A stretch of 64,000 nucleotides of DNA from Parietaria judaica (lineage: Eukaryota > Streptophyta > Magnoliopsida > Rosales > Urticaceae), in contig OX940863.1 in assembly GCA_954871525.1 (NCBI GenBank), positions 23,200,001 to 23,264,000 of the forward strand. Direction: 5' to 3'. Both the position numbers and the translations under genes were made by a program. Positions 13,901 to 30,000 of this stretch are shown here, piece by piece (positions within the stretch are counted from its first letter, which is position 1; each line of letters opens with the position of its first letter). The notes under the pieces were generated by a model. That model had not been told where the DNA came from and did not search any database. It saw nothing but the letters and a program-made list of their open reading frames with translations.

Positions 13901-16900
13901 CCTTGACAATCCGTTGGAGCTCGGTGTCGTTGAAAATGAACGTGTTGTTGGAGCCAATGTCAAGACGAGGGAACGCCTTAATGAAGAGCCGGACACGAGG
14001 GCCCTCTTGCCACGTGAATGAATCGATGGTCACTTGGTAAGGCTCCATGCCGAGATTGGAAGAAATGTACTTCTCAAACATTCCGATGAACGGCCTGAAA
14101 TCGGAGAAGCTGGGGCTACGCAGCCTCATTCCCACACCGATAGGCGCGGCGCAGAAGCAAGATTCTGGAGAGCCTCGAACGTATTCGAAATACTCAGAGG
14201 CGGGACAAGATAGGGTGTTGCAGTTATTTTGGAGAACGGTGGTTGCATTTCGGCCGGAATATTCCGTAGAATCTTCTTCTCCTTCATCTTCTCCTTCTGG
14301 TCCGCAAAATTGCACAATGTCTAGTTCGTTCGCTTGCTCGCAAATGGGGTTCCCTTGAAGCCTGAGGTTTTTCGGCAGCATTGTTTGCAAATACACACAA
14401 GAATTTTACGTAGAAATTCTAAATTAAAGAAAGAAAAAAAAAAAAACCAATAAAAAAAACAGAGGGACAAGAAAGTCAATATATTCTTTTTTATTTTTTA
14501 TTTACATTAGTGAAGGTATAGTAGGTGTTAACTCTTATGTTAACCACTAATCACATGCTTTAACAAATTCGTAGTACAAAACTATATAAATGTCGTTCAT
14601 CACCCCGATCCCGAAGCATAGTACTGAGCCCCGATAATATTCAACTTTATGTCGCGAGACGCATGAAAAAATTTAAGCACGCTTTTTGTGCGAAAAACGT
14701 CTGAATTCTTGTATATTAAATTAAGAATGAACTTGCACGGAATACTTCGCGTCTAATCCGGAAACAATTTAATGCAATTACTACTTGAAATTCTTTTTCA
14801 AAACACACTTTTAAAAGCAAAAAAGAATAATGGTTTATCGAAATCGAGTTATGGTTCGACAGATCTCAGTCAAAACGTACGTCGGAGAGTTGAACTTACT
14901 CGATAGTGACATTTGGAGGAGGATACAAGCTACCGGAAATATTCGAAATCTTGTTATTCCGGAAATTCCTGCAACAAAGACAAGACTTACAATATGTCTT
15001 TCAAGAATATGCTGTACGGAATACTAATTATACCAGCTAGAATTACAATCTCCGAGAAAAACGACTCAATGACTTTTCTTACAAGTTGAGCATGGTATCC
15101 GAATCGAACACGATGTTCTGCCAGAATGTTGACGGGATCGTACCGTTCAGCAAGTTGCTTTGAAGCGACCTGCGAACAAAAAAAAAACATTTCATACAAA
15201 AAAGTAACTGGATTGAACATTCTATTTCTATCAGTTTGTTGACTCAGGTCCGAAATACAGAGAAAAACTGAAACCGGGATCGATCCTTACAGCCTCTGCA
15301 GAAGAGGAAGGATGGTGAAGTTCGAAGGGACCGGTCCTGTAAGCATGTTCTTCGACAAATCACTGAAAAATTGATTAAGCAATTATTTCATCTTCCAAGA
15401 AACTGGGCAGTTAGACGTGTGAACGCTAAAACTGACGTACATAGTTGTGATGTTCTCGGACAGCTTGTTTGTCGGTATAGTTCCCGTAAGCTGATTGGAG
15501 CTAAGATCTCTGGATCACGGGAAATAGCAACTCTGTTAGCTAACACTATGAAAATTAGATATGAAATGCATATTTAATATGGTATATGAATCAGTTTTCC
15601 GCGTCATACAAGTAGCGAAGACCCGGTATCGTGCTGAAATCGGGGACGCTACCCTGCAAGTTGCAATGCCTAAGCGTCCTTCAGAGACGAACCAAATGAC
15701 ATGTCTTGTCAGTTCAATGGCTTGAAAACGGAGGGTCGTTTCCGTCAACAGAAAAATAAATCGGAGAGAGCTTACAGTTTAAACAATTTGGACATGTTTG
15801 TGTAAGATTCAGGAATAGAAGTTCCACTAAAGTTGTTGTTGTTCACTTGGCTGCAACAAATTGTTAATGAGTTTTAAGAATTAGTTACCAATTTTTTTCA
15901 AACTCTTAATTAAATAAGATTCGGAAGAGACATACAAGATCGTAATGTTCGGCATCAAAGCAAGCTCCTCGGGAAGATATCCGGTGAGTTTGTTGTTATC
16001 CATCAGGCTGCAAGCACGGAAAACAACACTAATTTTTAGAACGGTAGTCACTGAAAAGGCGTGGACCGGTATTTTTTTTAAGAAAAAGAAAAAGAAACAA
16101 ATAACGTAAGATTTTAGATATGAAACCAAAAGGAGAACTAGCGAAATCTGAAGTTCTCTCCGCCAAGATTATGCAATTGCGGTCTCGTTTTTTGGAGGAA
16201 ATGTACTCACAAATGCACTAGTTTCGGCAACCTAGCAAGCTCCACCGGAATCTGGCCGCTGAATGAGTTGTTGTTCATGTGACTGCCAATCATTTAAGAA
16301 AGCTTAATAAGCATCCGATAATTTTATTTATTAAATTTTTTTTTTTTGTAAAAAACATGATTAATATTTATTGAATTATATATATATATATATATCACTC
16401 ACAAATGTTGGACTGTGGACAAATTTCCAAATGATTTAGGAATTGGCCCTGATAAAAGGTTAATGTCTAGTTGGAACTTGGTTATGTTTGGGAGGTTTCC
16501 AAGCTCATCTGGAAGAGGACCTGATAATTGATTTCCACTCAGAAGCCTGAAGTTAAGACAAGGTTAGCAATTTAATTAAAATAAATCAATAAATAAATAA
16601 AACATTGCTTTTGCAACAAGTTACTAGTAAATTTCAGAAATCAGCAAAAAAAAAAAGTAATATTCCTTCATGGGGTAATATTAATGTACAATTAATTTGT
16701 GTGTTATTAAATTACGTTTTTAAGAAAATTTGCGACGAAAGTCATCGAACTCATCATTTTTCTACAAATAAACCATAAACTCATATTTTAGCGGAAAAAG
16801 TAATTGAACTCATATTTTTACTTCATAAGAAAAAGTCACTAAATTCTTATTTCATATTTTTAAAGGGAAATTTGCGGCTAAAATCATCGAATTGGACCAT

Positions 16901-18544
16901 TTCTTATATATATGTCCTCAAAATTATGTTTTACGACTAAAGTCCTTAACGTTAGTATTTTCTTACAAATAGTTATAGTTGATTATTAAGTGTCACGTGG
17001 CGTCCAATTGACTGTCATGTGACACTGAACTTGACATATGAATTTTTTTATTTGTTATTTATTTAAAATTTTAATTTTATAAAAATATATAGGAAATTTT
17101 AAAATAATTAAGAAAATGAAAAACATCACATGAGAAGGCCACGTGGCAGTCCAATGACATGGCAGTGCCGCATGACAGTCGACTTGATGTCATGTTACAA
17201 TTAACAGTCAACTTTAATTATTTGTAATACTAATGTTAAGCACTTTAGCCGCAAAAAAATAAAAATTAAAGCTATATTCGAAATAAATGGGAGAGTTCAA
17301 AAACTTTAGCTGCAATTTATTCATTTTTTTTAGAGAAATAACTCTTAATAGCTAAATTGAAACATTTGATTAGCCAAATAGCCAACATTTCCTTTTTCTT
17401 TACAAAATAGCCAAATTGATGAGGTGGCTATTTAATAACATATTTTATACCTATAATACCCTTTTAACATATTAACGTGTATTAACAAAGTTAAATTTTT
17501 CTTAAAAATAAGAACATTTACTTGTGTTTACAGAAAATCTATATTAACGTGTATTAACTGAGTTAATTTATTTAAAAATAAAAAATCGTGATTAAAATTT
17601 TAACAAAAATTTAATTTATTTTTAAATAAATTAACTTAGTTAATACACGTTAATATAGTTAATACACGTTAATACAAGGGTAATACGGTCTTTTGTGATT
17701 TGTTAATGTGGTTGATTGGCTATTTGGCAATATTAATAAAAAAGTTGGCTATTTTGCAAAATAGTTTTTCTAATTTAACTATACGGCTATAGAGCCCTTT
17801 TTTTAATAACATAGTAATTCCAGATTTGAGCACAGAGTAATATATAAATATGTAGATTCATACACTTACAGTAGGTTCAAAGAGCTCATGTTTCCTATTT
17901 CCTTTGGTATGCTTCCACTTATATTATTCCACATAAAATTTCTATCAAAAAATAAAATATATTCAATTAGAAGAACTAAGAGAAAATAAGAAAATAGGTA
18001 AATCAATTAATGTTAAACACTCACAATATGGTCATCTTAGAGAACTGGCCAAGCTGAGGAGATAATTTTCCAGAAAGATTCATGTTGAGCAAGCGCCTTT
18101 GTATCGAGAAACGTCAAAATTATTTTTCGGTTTTCAGTTATCTTAGTTAAGAAATCATAGTAAAAAAAATGAATGAATGAAATTACAATTCTTGGACATG
18201 ATTATATCCATCTGCCGAATCCATTACGCATATCACGCCAGTCCACTTTGAAGCACACGGATTGTTCGATTTCCAGTTGTCGAGTCTCCCGAGCGGATCT
18301 TTGAGCTCGAGCCGTACTGCTTTCAATGCGGTCACTGCAAACCAAATACGAGTAAGAAGAAAAAGTTATCTAACCAAGAATTTGTAAGATGAAAAAAAAA
18401 ATGTCAAATGAATCAGAAATTTGTCAGAGGACCTTCCAATGGAAAAGTGAGTCCCGAAAGTTGTCCGGAATCTTGTCCCGAAACTTGCAGAGCGAAAAGA
18501 CACAAAAACCAAACAAGTGTAGCGCCAAATAGTGGAATTCTCAT
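10965..18544 (-). CDS. LRR receptor-like serine/threonine kinase, LRR-VIII-1 type (complete)
   Basis: Plasma-membrane receptor kinase of 962 aa. Twenty exons in coding order: 18433-18544, 18187-18334, 18025-18096, 17870-17941, 16403-16546, 16211-16282, 15936-16007, 15776-15850, 15610-15678, 15441-15509, 15291-15362, 15083-15169, 14900-14968, 13814-14361, 13428-13586, 12741-13021, 12213-12264, 11863-12110, 11504-11638, 10965-11297. They sum to 2889 nt. The order is: signal peptide ([19 protein letters not shown]), LRR cap, LRRs, cysteine-containing ectodomain ([21 protein letters not shown]), transmembrane helix ([19 protein letters not shown]), kinase. Kinase motifs are intact: [53 protein letters not shown] and a subdomain-XI arginine (ARPTMPEVV). 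It should therefore be catalytically competent. Exons 3-13 match the left-hand paralogue in length and phase, so the pair is a tandem duplication. A 5' UTR intron between about 18550 and 18660 is possible (AAG|GTTAGA ... TATAG). Ligand unknown. Confidence 0.93.
16722..17325. mobile_element. Foldback repeat in intron 4 of the complete LRR kinase
   Basis: The left end (about 16722, ttgcgacgaaagtcatcgaac) is answered in inverse at about 17290-17320 (gttcaaaaactttagctgca). A related phrase, tttgcggctaaaatcatcgaa, recurs at about 16868. The middle carries paired, GC-richer segments (tgacatgtggc-like repeats around 16995-17190). I found no open frame and no clear target duplication, so boundaries are approximate and the class is unknown. 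Confidence 0.45.
17330..17795. mobile_element. Second foldback repeat in the same intron
   Basis: The left arm (ttagccaaatagccaacatt near 17370, cgtgtattaac near 17480) is inverted in the right arm (ttaatacacg near 17640-17680, ggctatttggcaatatt near 17717, ggctattttgcaaaatag near 17746). It lies directly beside the previous foldback and together they fill intron 4. It is non-coding. I could not define a target duplication, so the class is open. Confidence 0.5.
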
Positions 18545-19210
18545 CGTTGAAATCTATAAAATCGGAGGAGAGAAATGAAAAATTATATCATCTTTACGTG
18601 AGCATAGTTTAATGTTATAGTGATAGTAAGAAATGTTGGAGAAAATGAGAAGAGAAATTTCTAACCTTGGCTTGTGAGAGGATAATTAAGATTGAAGACT
18701 AATGTGCGAGTAACATTAAGAATTATTTTTATTGTATATGCCGATAATCTATAGATATAGTGAAATATATTAGACACACAATTTTGTGTTTGAAAAAATT
18801 AATAGATGATTTGGTCATGAGGGTATGAGAGAGTTGCTTTCCAAGTGGTTAAAAAAAAATACTTTGCATACACATTAAGATAATATTTATAAATAAAAAA
18901 ATACTTTACTATACTATACTCACACTTTTAAACAAACTATATTTTTGGTTTTCGGTATAATCTATGGCCTATTGCTTTAAACCAAGGTTTTAAATGCCAA
19001 TGTCGACGCCGTTTCTCTCCCTTCACTTTACGGGCATGCCGCATGCCGATGGAAATATCGACGGGAAAGTCGGAAAATAATTTTGAGTATTTTGACATTT
19101 TTTAATATAGGTTCAAATTACTTATTTATCACCATAAGACATAAATAACTAAAAAATCACACTAATCATAAGACATCATATCGATAGATTATAGTTGTAT
19201 TTGTATAAAA
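18545..19210. other. Upstream region of the complete LRR kinase
   Basis: This holds the 5' leader and probable promoter of the minus-strand LRR kinase. Beyond about 18960 is a segment with catgccgcatgccg at 19035, repeated in similar form at about 19798 on the far side of a MITE. That suggests an older repeat split by, or duplicated around, the MITE at 19211. I see no gene. Confidence 0.4.
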
Positions 19211-19672
19211 GGGTTAATGACGACAAAAATACCTAAAGTTTGGTCAAAGAACCCCTCGTGTACCCAAAGTCTAAAAGTGGTGGCAAAAGTACCCAAAGTC
19301 ACATTTAAGGCGTTAACTACTCTATTCTTGTAACGTAGTTAACTTACTTGTTAACTCTGGCCACATGGAAAAAACGTGGGTTGCTGATCACATAGCAATT
19401 TTTTGCCACGTGAACGAGTCCATATCAACCTCGTTTACGACAAAACAACGAATTAAACCCTGAATTGGGCTCGTCCACGTTGCAAAAATTAGTATGTCAC
19501 CAACCCACGTTTGTCCACGTGGCCAGAGTTAACGGGTAAGTTAACCGCGTTACGAGAATGGAGTGGTCAACTCCCCAAATGCGACTTTGGGTACTTTTGT
19601 CACCACTTTTAAACTTTGAGTACACGAGGGGTTCTTTGACCAAACTTTGGGTATTTTTGCCGTCATTAATCC
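19211..19672. mobile_element. Foldback MITE with 10-bp target duplication, copy A (462 bp)
   Basis: The terminal inverted repeat begins GGGTTAATGACG and continues for about 100 bp (aaagtttggtcaaagaaccc is inverted near 19630). It is flanked by TTGTATAAAA on both sides (19201-19210 and 19673-19682). There is no coding frame. Two further copies occur at 31164 and 31654. The 10-bp duplication and long termini suggest a Mutator-like non-autonomous element. Confidence 0.85.
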
Positions 19673-19682
19673 TTGTATAAAA

Positions 19683-19708
19683 ATAAGAGTTATACTTGCA
19701 ACTTATAG

Positions 19709-19752
<44 letters not shown>

Positions 19753-21966
19753 TACAATCAATATAAAACATCATATTGATAGGTTATAGTTGTTCACGGG
19801 CATGCCGCATGCCGAAAATATGCCGCAACTCTCAAAACACGGGGATGCCGAAGGTAAAGAACCCTAATTAAACTATATTTTTAACAAAAAAAATAAACTT
19901 TAAACACTTAATAATGCGTAATTGTATCATTTTTACTTATTTTATTTCATAAATAGCGAATAACTATCTCTTAGTTTCTATAATAGGTTGTGAAGGCGTT
20001 AAAAGCGTAACAGAAAAATATTAAAATTTAGTTTTCTTACGAGAGAAAATACGATGCATTGATGCAAATTTGAGTTGCTAGACTTTTATTATGGTGGTAT
20101 TATTTAAAATTGGATTCTTTTTTGCATGAAATATTTTTGCAATTCTCGTCGAAGCTAGTTCTAACAATTAAGGCTTATAATTACTCTAAATTAGTATAAT
20201 TTATATAATAATAATAATAATATGGTATCTTATCTTTTACTAGTAAAATATTGCATCGAATGTACACGTTCACCCCTAGTGGCAGGTTTAACAAATCAAA
20301 GTAAAATAGAGCTTATTGTGGCACTTCATTATACTAATACCGATGTGTATTTTTTTTCTTCTTTTTAATGGTGTAAGTTAGATTCCCGTATGATTAAATT
20401 TATAATATTTAGCCAAAATGTTTTTAAAAAATAAATCGGCTAAAACGTCCACCATTCAAAATATTGAACAAGAAAGTATGCTTTCATTTACCAACCCTCT
20501 AGAACAAATAACAGAGTTTGTCAACTGCCTATTTAATAATTTATTTGTGAAATTGTCACAAAAAAATTGTAATTAGTTGGAGAAGTATATATATATATAT
20601 TGCCCCTGTATTTTAACTTATAATTATGATCATAGAAAATCTTGTAATTGGTCTTTCATTACTTGTGCCAAAAAATTATAATTCCATAAAATAGAACACA
20701 AGTTGAAGGATAAAAAAAATTATGATTCACTTTTTCAAAGCTAATTCTCTTCCTTTATAATAATCACAAAATATTTACAATCATTATTGCAAAATTCAAT
20801 TACAATGCATAATGCAGTTGACCTAGTAAAATGAAGATATATATGGTATGTTTTTTTTACTTCATTTTTCTTTATCAGCACAGAATCAAACCAGTAAATA
20901 ATACAGCAGATGCCACGTCAGCGTAGGTTGACTTTTTGGCAAACTTATCCAACAAACATATAATAATTATTCAGAGTCAAATCCAAACGTAAATATTAAC
21001 ATGTATCATTATTTCTTACCAAACGAATACTATATATTTTCTTTAATTTGTTTGAAGTAATCAAAGACAAAATATCAAGAAACGACAAACCTTCATTCCC
21101 TCAAGCCTTGGAAATTTTCTGCTGCTTGATGTCTTGAATATAAAAATATGTAGAGAAAAATCATATGATATGAATATATAACCTGGTCATATATATATAT
21201 GCGCATGCAATGTCATTAGTTACTACTATGTACTTCTTCTAAAATGATTATTTTAAATTTTTAATAATTATGAAAGTATAGTTATGTTAATTATTGCGGC
21301 AAAAGGCCAAATTCTATTTCCTTCGAATACGGTAAGCTTATATAGCCACTCGATTTTTTTTTCTTTTCTTTATTTGACACTTTGCAAAATAACCGCATGA
21401 CACTCTTAACTATGTAATTACATACCTATTTGGCATTTTTATGAAAATTCCATTACATGAGGGCCAAATAATGACAATTACAAAATCAGAGATGTCAAGT
21501 AATCATTTTATAAAATAAGAGGCAAGGTGAAAACAAGGCGGGCCTCGGAAAAAACCTGATTTTTTAATATTGTGGTCCTGTCCCGGTTCCCTGTTTATAA
21601 ACCCGAGACCAAGCCAGACCCAGATCTCTTTTCTTTTCTTGACAAAAAGGTCCGACTTTAGGCCGAAACCGTACTTCGGGGCCAAAATGTAGTTGAACTA
21701 ATCTCTGAGCAGGAGAGGATGGTCATAGTCAACGTTGACCAAGCCCAAATCATAAGGAGAATCACTTGATAATAATTCAATGCAAAAAGTCAAGACCATC
21801 ACGCCATTTACTTCATAAGATATACAAACAAAGCACAAAGGAGTAATTGATTAATTAAGATATATCGGTGAATATATAAAAGGCTCCACCATCAGTGTTA
21901 CAGTAGTCTCTCAAATCATATTCATGAATAAAATATAATTGGGCACAAAATAATAAATAAATATTA
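19683..21966. other. AT-rich intergenic region
   Basis: No gene recognised. It contains a (TA)n run at about 19713-19747, the repeated catgccgcatgccg phrase near 19800, and a short GC-richer patch at 21536-21680 (cctgtcccggttccctgttt) resembling one in the left LRR kinase intron near 4858-4990. The latter looks like a degraded repeat. The 3' UTR of the acetyltransferase gene should lie just below 21967. Confidence 0.4.
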
Positions 21967-24695
<2,729 letters not shown>

Positions 24696-25121
24696 GGTTT
24701 TTTCGAATTTTTTTTTTTTTTTTTTTTTTGGGAGAATATGGTGGATATTGCGTCTCGTCTCGGAGTTTCTGAGGGACGGGTTGGGGAGAAAAATAATATA
24801 AAATATCCCGTTTGGGAAATACTTATTGGTCCCTGTATTTTGTGCAAATTGTATGATTGCCCACAAAACTTCATAGTTTCTCTGTAATAAGCCACATGCT
24901 TTATTTTCTTAAATAAATTTGGCAAAAATAATAAAAGTTTTTCTAAATGCTCGGTTTAATTTATCACAGTTATTATTACCAAGTTGCCAAATAAACCTTT
25001 TTCTAAAAGTGCACCAAAATGTAAATCATTGTCGTTTTATAAAATGAATTTCGTTTTATTGCCCTTAAATGTTCTTTTTACCTATCGGTTTTTGGTTCAT
25101 TGTCGTAATAGTAACTAGTAC
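24696..25121. other. Upstream region of the acetyltransferase gene
   Basis: This holds the probable 5' UTR and promoter of the minus-strand acetyltransferase, including a 21-base poly-T (forward strand) at about 24710-24730. That tract lies only about 15 bases upstream of the proposed ATG. No other gene is seen before the hAT element begins at 25122. Confidence 0.45.
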
Positions 25122-25959
25122 CAGGGTTCGACTTAACGACGATTATCGTCGATTATCAAGCTTACCGATAGTCATTGGTAAATAATCGACTCCAGTAGTT
25201 GCCGTTTTGAACATTTTTCGACGATTATCGCGATAATCGACAAATCCTTCTCCAGTCGATAATCGAAAAACGCAGTGTAAAAAATAGGTACTTTTCGGTC
25301 AATTAAAAAAATAAAATAGGGTTGTATAAATGTGTTTTTTTCGAGGTTAACCGAGCTCCAAACCCTTTTCTCGCCATTTTCGCCGCCTCCAAGCAAGATC
25401 TTGGTGTTTTTCGAGATAATCGAACTGGTAAGTGGCTCGATTTTCGGCCTTTCCTCTGGTTTTCAACGATTTTAATGGTAGTGGCAAAAGTGTGTTAAGT
25501 TTTGATTTCACACCATTTTCACCTAATTTCTTCTATTTATTTCAAACTTTTTGGTAGATCTAGGACTTATAATGATAGATATGTATGAATCATGCATTTT
25601 TTTTCTTTGATATTTGATCATTTTCACGATTTTGAGAAGATTTGCATAAGTTCCAAAACTAAGAGTTCATTGTTCTTATAAGTTATGTTTAGAAGAGTGT
25701 AAACTTTGGTACTTTTGTAATTTTGAGATGTTTTTTTGCATTATCATGAATATATCTTGATGAAAATTTGTTTCCATGACTTAGTTTGTGATTATTTTGT
25801 TAGATTTAGATGATTTTCGGATTGATGATATTGTTTGGCAGAAGTAAACAAAGTTTTGAACTTGGAACTTTGCTAAAAATATAGGTTTTTTATTTTATGA
25901 TTTATGATTTTATGGTTTGAGGCAGAATGTTACAAACTTTGTAGAATTTTTGGCGAATT

Positions 25960-26880
25960 TTTGGTGAATTTTTGAGGCAGATTTAAAGCTAATTCGGATT
26001 TTCTATAAATCGCGGCAAAAGTATTTAAAGTTTAGCTTTTTGTCGATTGTGAAGTTCTACTCATTTTTTTGAGTGTTTTCGTTTATTAAATATTTTTTTA
26101 AATATTTATCTGAATTTTTGGTGTAATTTATTTTCAGATTTGACGATAATTCGGATTTCTGCATAATTGCGGCTAAAGTCGTTGAAGTTTCTGTTTTGTG
26201 ATTTGTGAGGTAATCTACTCATTTTTTTGGGTTTTTTTATTTATTAAATATTTTTTGAAATATTAAACTGATCTTTTGGTGTGATTTATTTCAGATTTTA
26301 CGACAAATTCGGATTTTCTCATAATTCGGGGAATTTTTTTCCAAGTTTATCTTTTCCGATTTAATGAGGTAATGTACTCATTTTTTTGGGTGTTCTCATT
26401 CATTAAATTTTTTTTGAAATATTAATCTGACTTTTTGGTGTAATTTATTTTCAGATTTGACGAAAATTCGAATTTCTTCATAATTGCGGCAAAACTACTC
26501 GAAGTTTCTGTTTTGTGATTTAATGAGGTAATGTACTCATTTTTATGGGTGTTCTCGTTCAATAAATATTTTTGGAAATATTAATCTGACTTTTTCGAGT
26601 AATTTATTTTCAGATTTGACGAAAATTCGAATTTCTTCATAATTGTGGCAAAACTACTCAAAGTTTCTGTTTTGTGATTTGTGAGGTAATGTACTCATTT
26701 TTTTGGGTGTTTTCATTCATTAAATATATTTGGAAATAAAAATATGAGTTTTCCGTGTAATTTATATTCAGATTTGACTGTAATTCGGTCAATCACGTAG
26801 TTGCGGCAAAAGTCATCCAAGTTTATATTCTCGTGATTTATCCGGTAATCTACTAACTTTTCTTGCTGTTAGCTTTCATT
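25960..26880. repeat. Tandem repeat of about 158 bp upstream of the hAT transposase
   Basis: About six units begin near 25974, 26130, 26291, 26449, 26608 and 26766. Each has the order cagatttgacg(a/t)aattcg, a run such as aattgcggcaaaa, tttctgttttgtgattt, gaggtaatctactcattttt, then tcattaaatattt. Copies are 70-95% alike by eye. They lie between the left end and the transposase start, so they could act as leader, promoter or binding-site array. Confidence 0.75.
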
Positions 26881-27030
26881 AAATATTTATTCCTACAATA
26901 ATGTGAAATTTTGGTGGAATTTAATTTGTATTTTGAGGTAAAATTGTTTTTTCCGGCAAAAGTACCTAAAGTTTGCATTTTGTATTTTTTTTAACTATTA
27001 TTGTCATTCGTCTTGCTGTTTGGGTTCAAA

Positions 27031-30000
27031 ATGAGTAAGGACGAACTTGCGAGGCAGCATTGCACTCCCTATGGGGATTCGAGCAACAATTCGGGGTTCA
27101 AGTGCAACTATTGTGGGAAGGAGATCAGAGGAGGCGGAATAACGAGAATGAAAAAACATTTGGCCGGAAACGATAAGAGCGAAAATTTCGCGCCGTGTAC
27201 AGAGGTCCCTAACGACGTGCGTAACCTCATCAGGGAGTCATTGCTGAGAACCCAAAGGAAGAAGCAGAAGAAGCATGATATGGAGGTTGACATACGGGAG
27301 AATATTTTGCATAGTGTGGGCGATTCTTCCGATGACGACGTAGCCACCCCTGTGGACGTTGAAAGAGAAGTGGCAAGGGTAGCGAAGAAAACCGTAAAGA
27401 GGCATCGGCCCGACAGTGGACAGAGGACCAGACAAGAGGCGGCGGAAGTGCTTCCAGTCCCGCCACCGCCCCTGCTTTGTTCGATAGGCCTTCGGGAAAA
27501 CAAAAAAGGGTCGACTTGATGTTTTTACCGAAGACCATTTTGAAGGTGGGCAAGTCGATAGCGAAGTACTTGATCCACAAAGGGGTTCCGTGGTGCCACG
27601 CAGATGACCTTCACGTCCACAACATGTTGTTTTGCGTAGCCAAAGCAGGTAACTTATTTTATGATTTTATTTTTATTTCATTTTGAATTTCTGATTTTGT
27701 ATTATTAATATTCCATTTACGATTGTAGGCCCTGGATGCCCGTATCCATCGTCAAAGGACATCGCGGGCAAGTATCTGAACCTCGAGTACGAGGAGTGGC
27801 AGAAGTACAAGCAGGACCAGATTCCTGTGTGGCGGAAATTTGGCGTGACGATCATGTCAGACGGTTGGACCGGACCGACGAATATGTCCATCTTGAACAT
27901 AATGGTCTTCTCGGCGGGGAGGACAGTGTTTGTTAAGGCAATCAACGCATCCTCACACGCCAAAAACTCGCACTATTTGTTCAGGATATTTTCTGCAGTC
28001 ATCGAGGAGATCGGGCCGCACAACGTCGTGCAAATTGTGACGGACAACGCCGCGGCTTACAAAAAAGTCGGCCAAAATTTGATGGAGAAGTACAATTTGT
28101 ACTGGACGTCGTGCGCTGCCCACTGTGTGGACTTGATGTTTCACGATATCGGAAGAAGGCCAAGCATCGATGAGGCCGTGAAAGGGTGCAGGCTCATCAC
28201 GAAGTTTATCTACAACCATGGCTAGGTGCTCGATACCATGAGGAAGACTTGCAATGGCGAGATCATCCGTCCAGGGGCGACGAGGTTCGCCACAAACTTT
28301 CTCTCCCTCCAGAGCTTACGGGGGAAGAAGGCCGGACTTAAGGCGGTGTTTGTGTCTGATTGGTGGGAGAACTCCAAGTTCAAGGATATGAGAGAAGGGA
28401 GAGCCGCGGCCACGTTATGCTTGAGCGAGCCTTTTTGGGTTTCTGTTGACAAGGCCATCGCCGTTTTCACCCCCATGTACAAAGCACTCAGGTTTGTCGA
28501 CACCGAGGTGCATCCCACGATGGGTATGGTGTATCGCTTGTTTGAAATCATCCAGTCGGAGCTCGGTGCACTTCCTGGAAAGCAATGGGCAGTCGATATT
28601 GTGGAAGCGAGATGGCATCGAAACTTGGAGCATCCATTGCATATTGCGGCCCACTTCTTGAACCCCAAACTCGCGTACGAGCGAGATATTATGATGCCAG
28701 ACAACGCAATCGTAGATGTCACCAGGGTCTACGACCGTTTGTTTCCTAACGAGGACGTGACACATCTCGCAGAAGAGGTTAGATCTCAAATTAATTGTGT
28801 AACTTTATTTCTTGTGATTTAATAAAATATAACTTACTTTCTTGAATCGTAGTGCGTGCGATTCCGTGTCGCTATAGGTCCGTTGCGCGAGCGGTCATGT
28901 GTGGCAGCACGGACGAGTCTTGCATCCGGTAAGAAAGAATACATTGATTGTAATACATTAAGCATGCTAAGTTTTAAAAATTAATCTAACTACACCCTGT
29001 TTTCCTTATTCATTTACAGCTGAGTGGTGGAACATATTCGGGGGTGTATGCCCCACGTTGCAGAAGCTAGCAGTAAGGATTTTGTCGCAGACCGCGTCCG
29101 CTTCAGCGTACGAGAGGAACTGGAGCACTTTTGCTTTGATCCACACCAAGCTTCGTCTGGCATACGCAACACTGGAGAATCTAGTATTCTGCAACTACAA
29201 TCAGAAGCTAGCGCTGCGGGACATAAAGGCGCAGTACGACCAGGTGGACAAAGCCGATCCTTATGAGTACCTCACCCTGTGTTTGGCGATGGCTTCTGCC
29301 GGTTGTGACTTCGAGGACGCAATTGTAGAGTGGATCCGACCAGTCCACCTCGATGAAGAAGAAGGCAACCCAGACCCAGATATCGCCGAGGAGGCTCGAT
29401 CATTATGAGTTGTGATAAGCCGAGTCCTTGGTGAGCAAAGACTCGGTCCTACCGCCGACCCGCCATGAGTTTATGGAGGAGTTGACTGCGGCTCAAGCGG
29501 TCCTGGCCCCAGTGCCAGTTTGCATCGTACTCACCCGGCTTCTACTCACCGTACTTCCCCTTCCCATAGCTCTTCGCATGGTGGATGAGGTGGTGGAGGA
29601 GGTGGCACCCAGGGAGGATGGGGTGGTGGAGGAGGTGGCGGCCACGGAGGGTGGGGAGCATCTACATATGGAGGGTCTGATATAGGTGATTACCGTTTTT
29701 CTTTGAATGTGCCGTTTATTTGAATTTTGTTGATTGCATTGCATGTATATTTGAATGTCAACTAATATGATTACAAAACAGGTGATAGGTATCGCTCCGA
29801 CCCGAACTACAACATCGACCCCCCAAACATGGGATACATTCCTGATCGACAGTATGGCGACCAACAGTCTCCTGATCCTCCTCAGCAACAAGACAACGCA
29901 TCTTCTGCAGTTGGATTCTACTTTGGAAGTGGCTATCTCTCTCAGAGTTCGAACCCCGTCGACGATGTCTCTGGGTGGTTAGATACGATGTCGATGGGAA

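Noticed and set aside
27108..27580. Long minus-strand frames opposite the hAT transposase
   Set aside because: They mirror the coding strand of the transposase, show no domain and disagree with the element's orientation.
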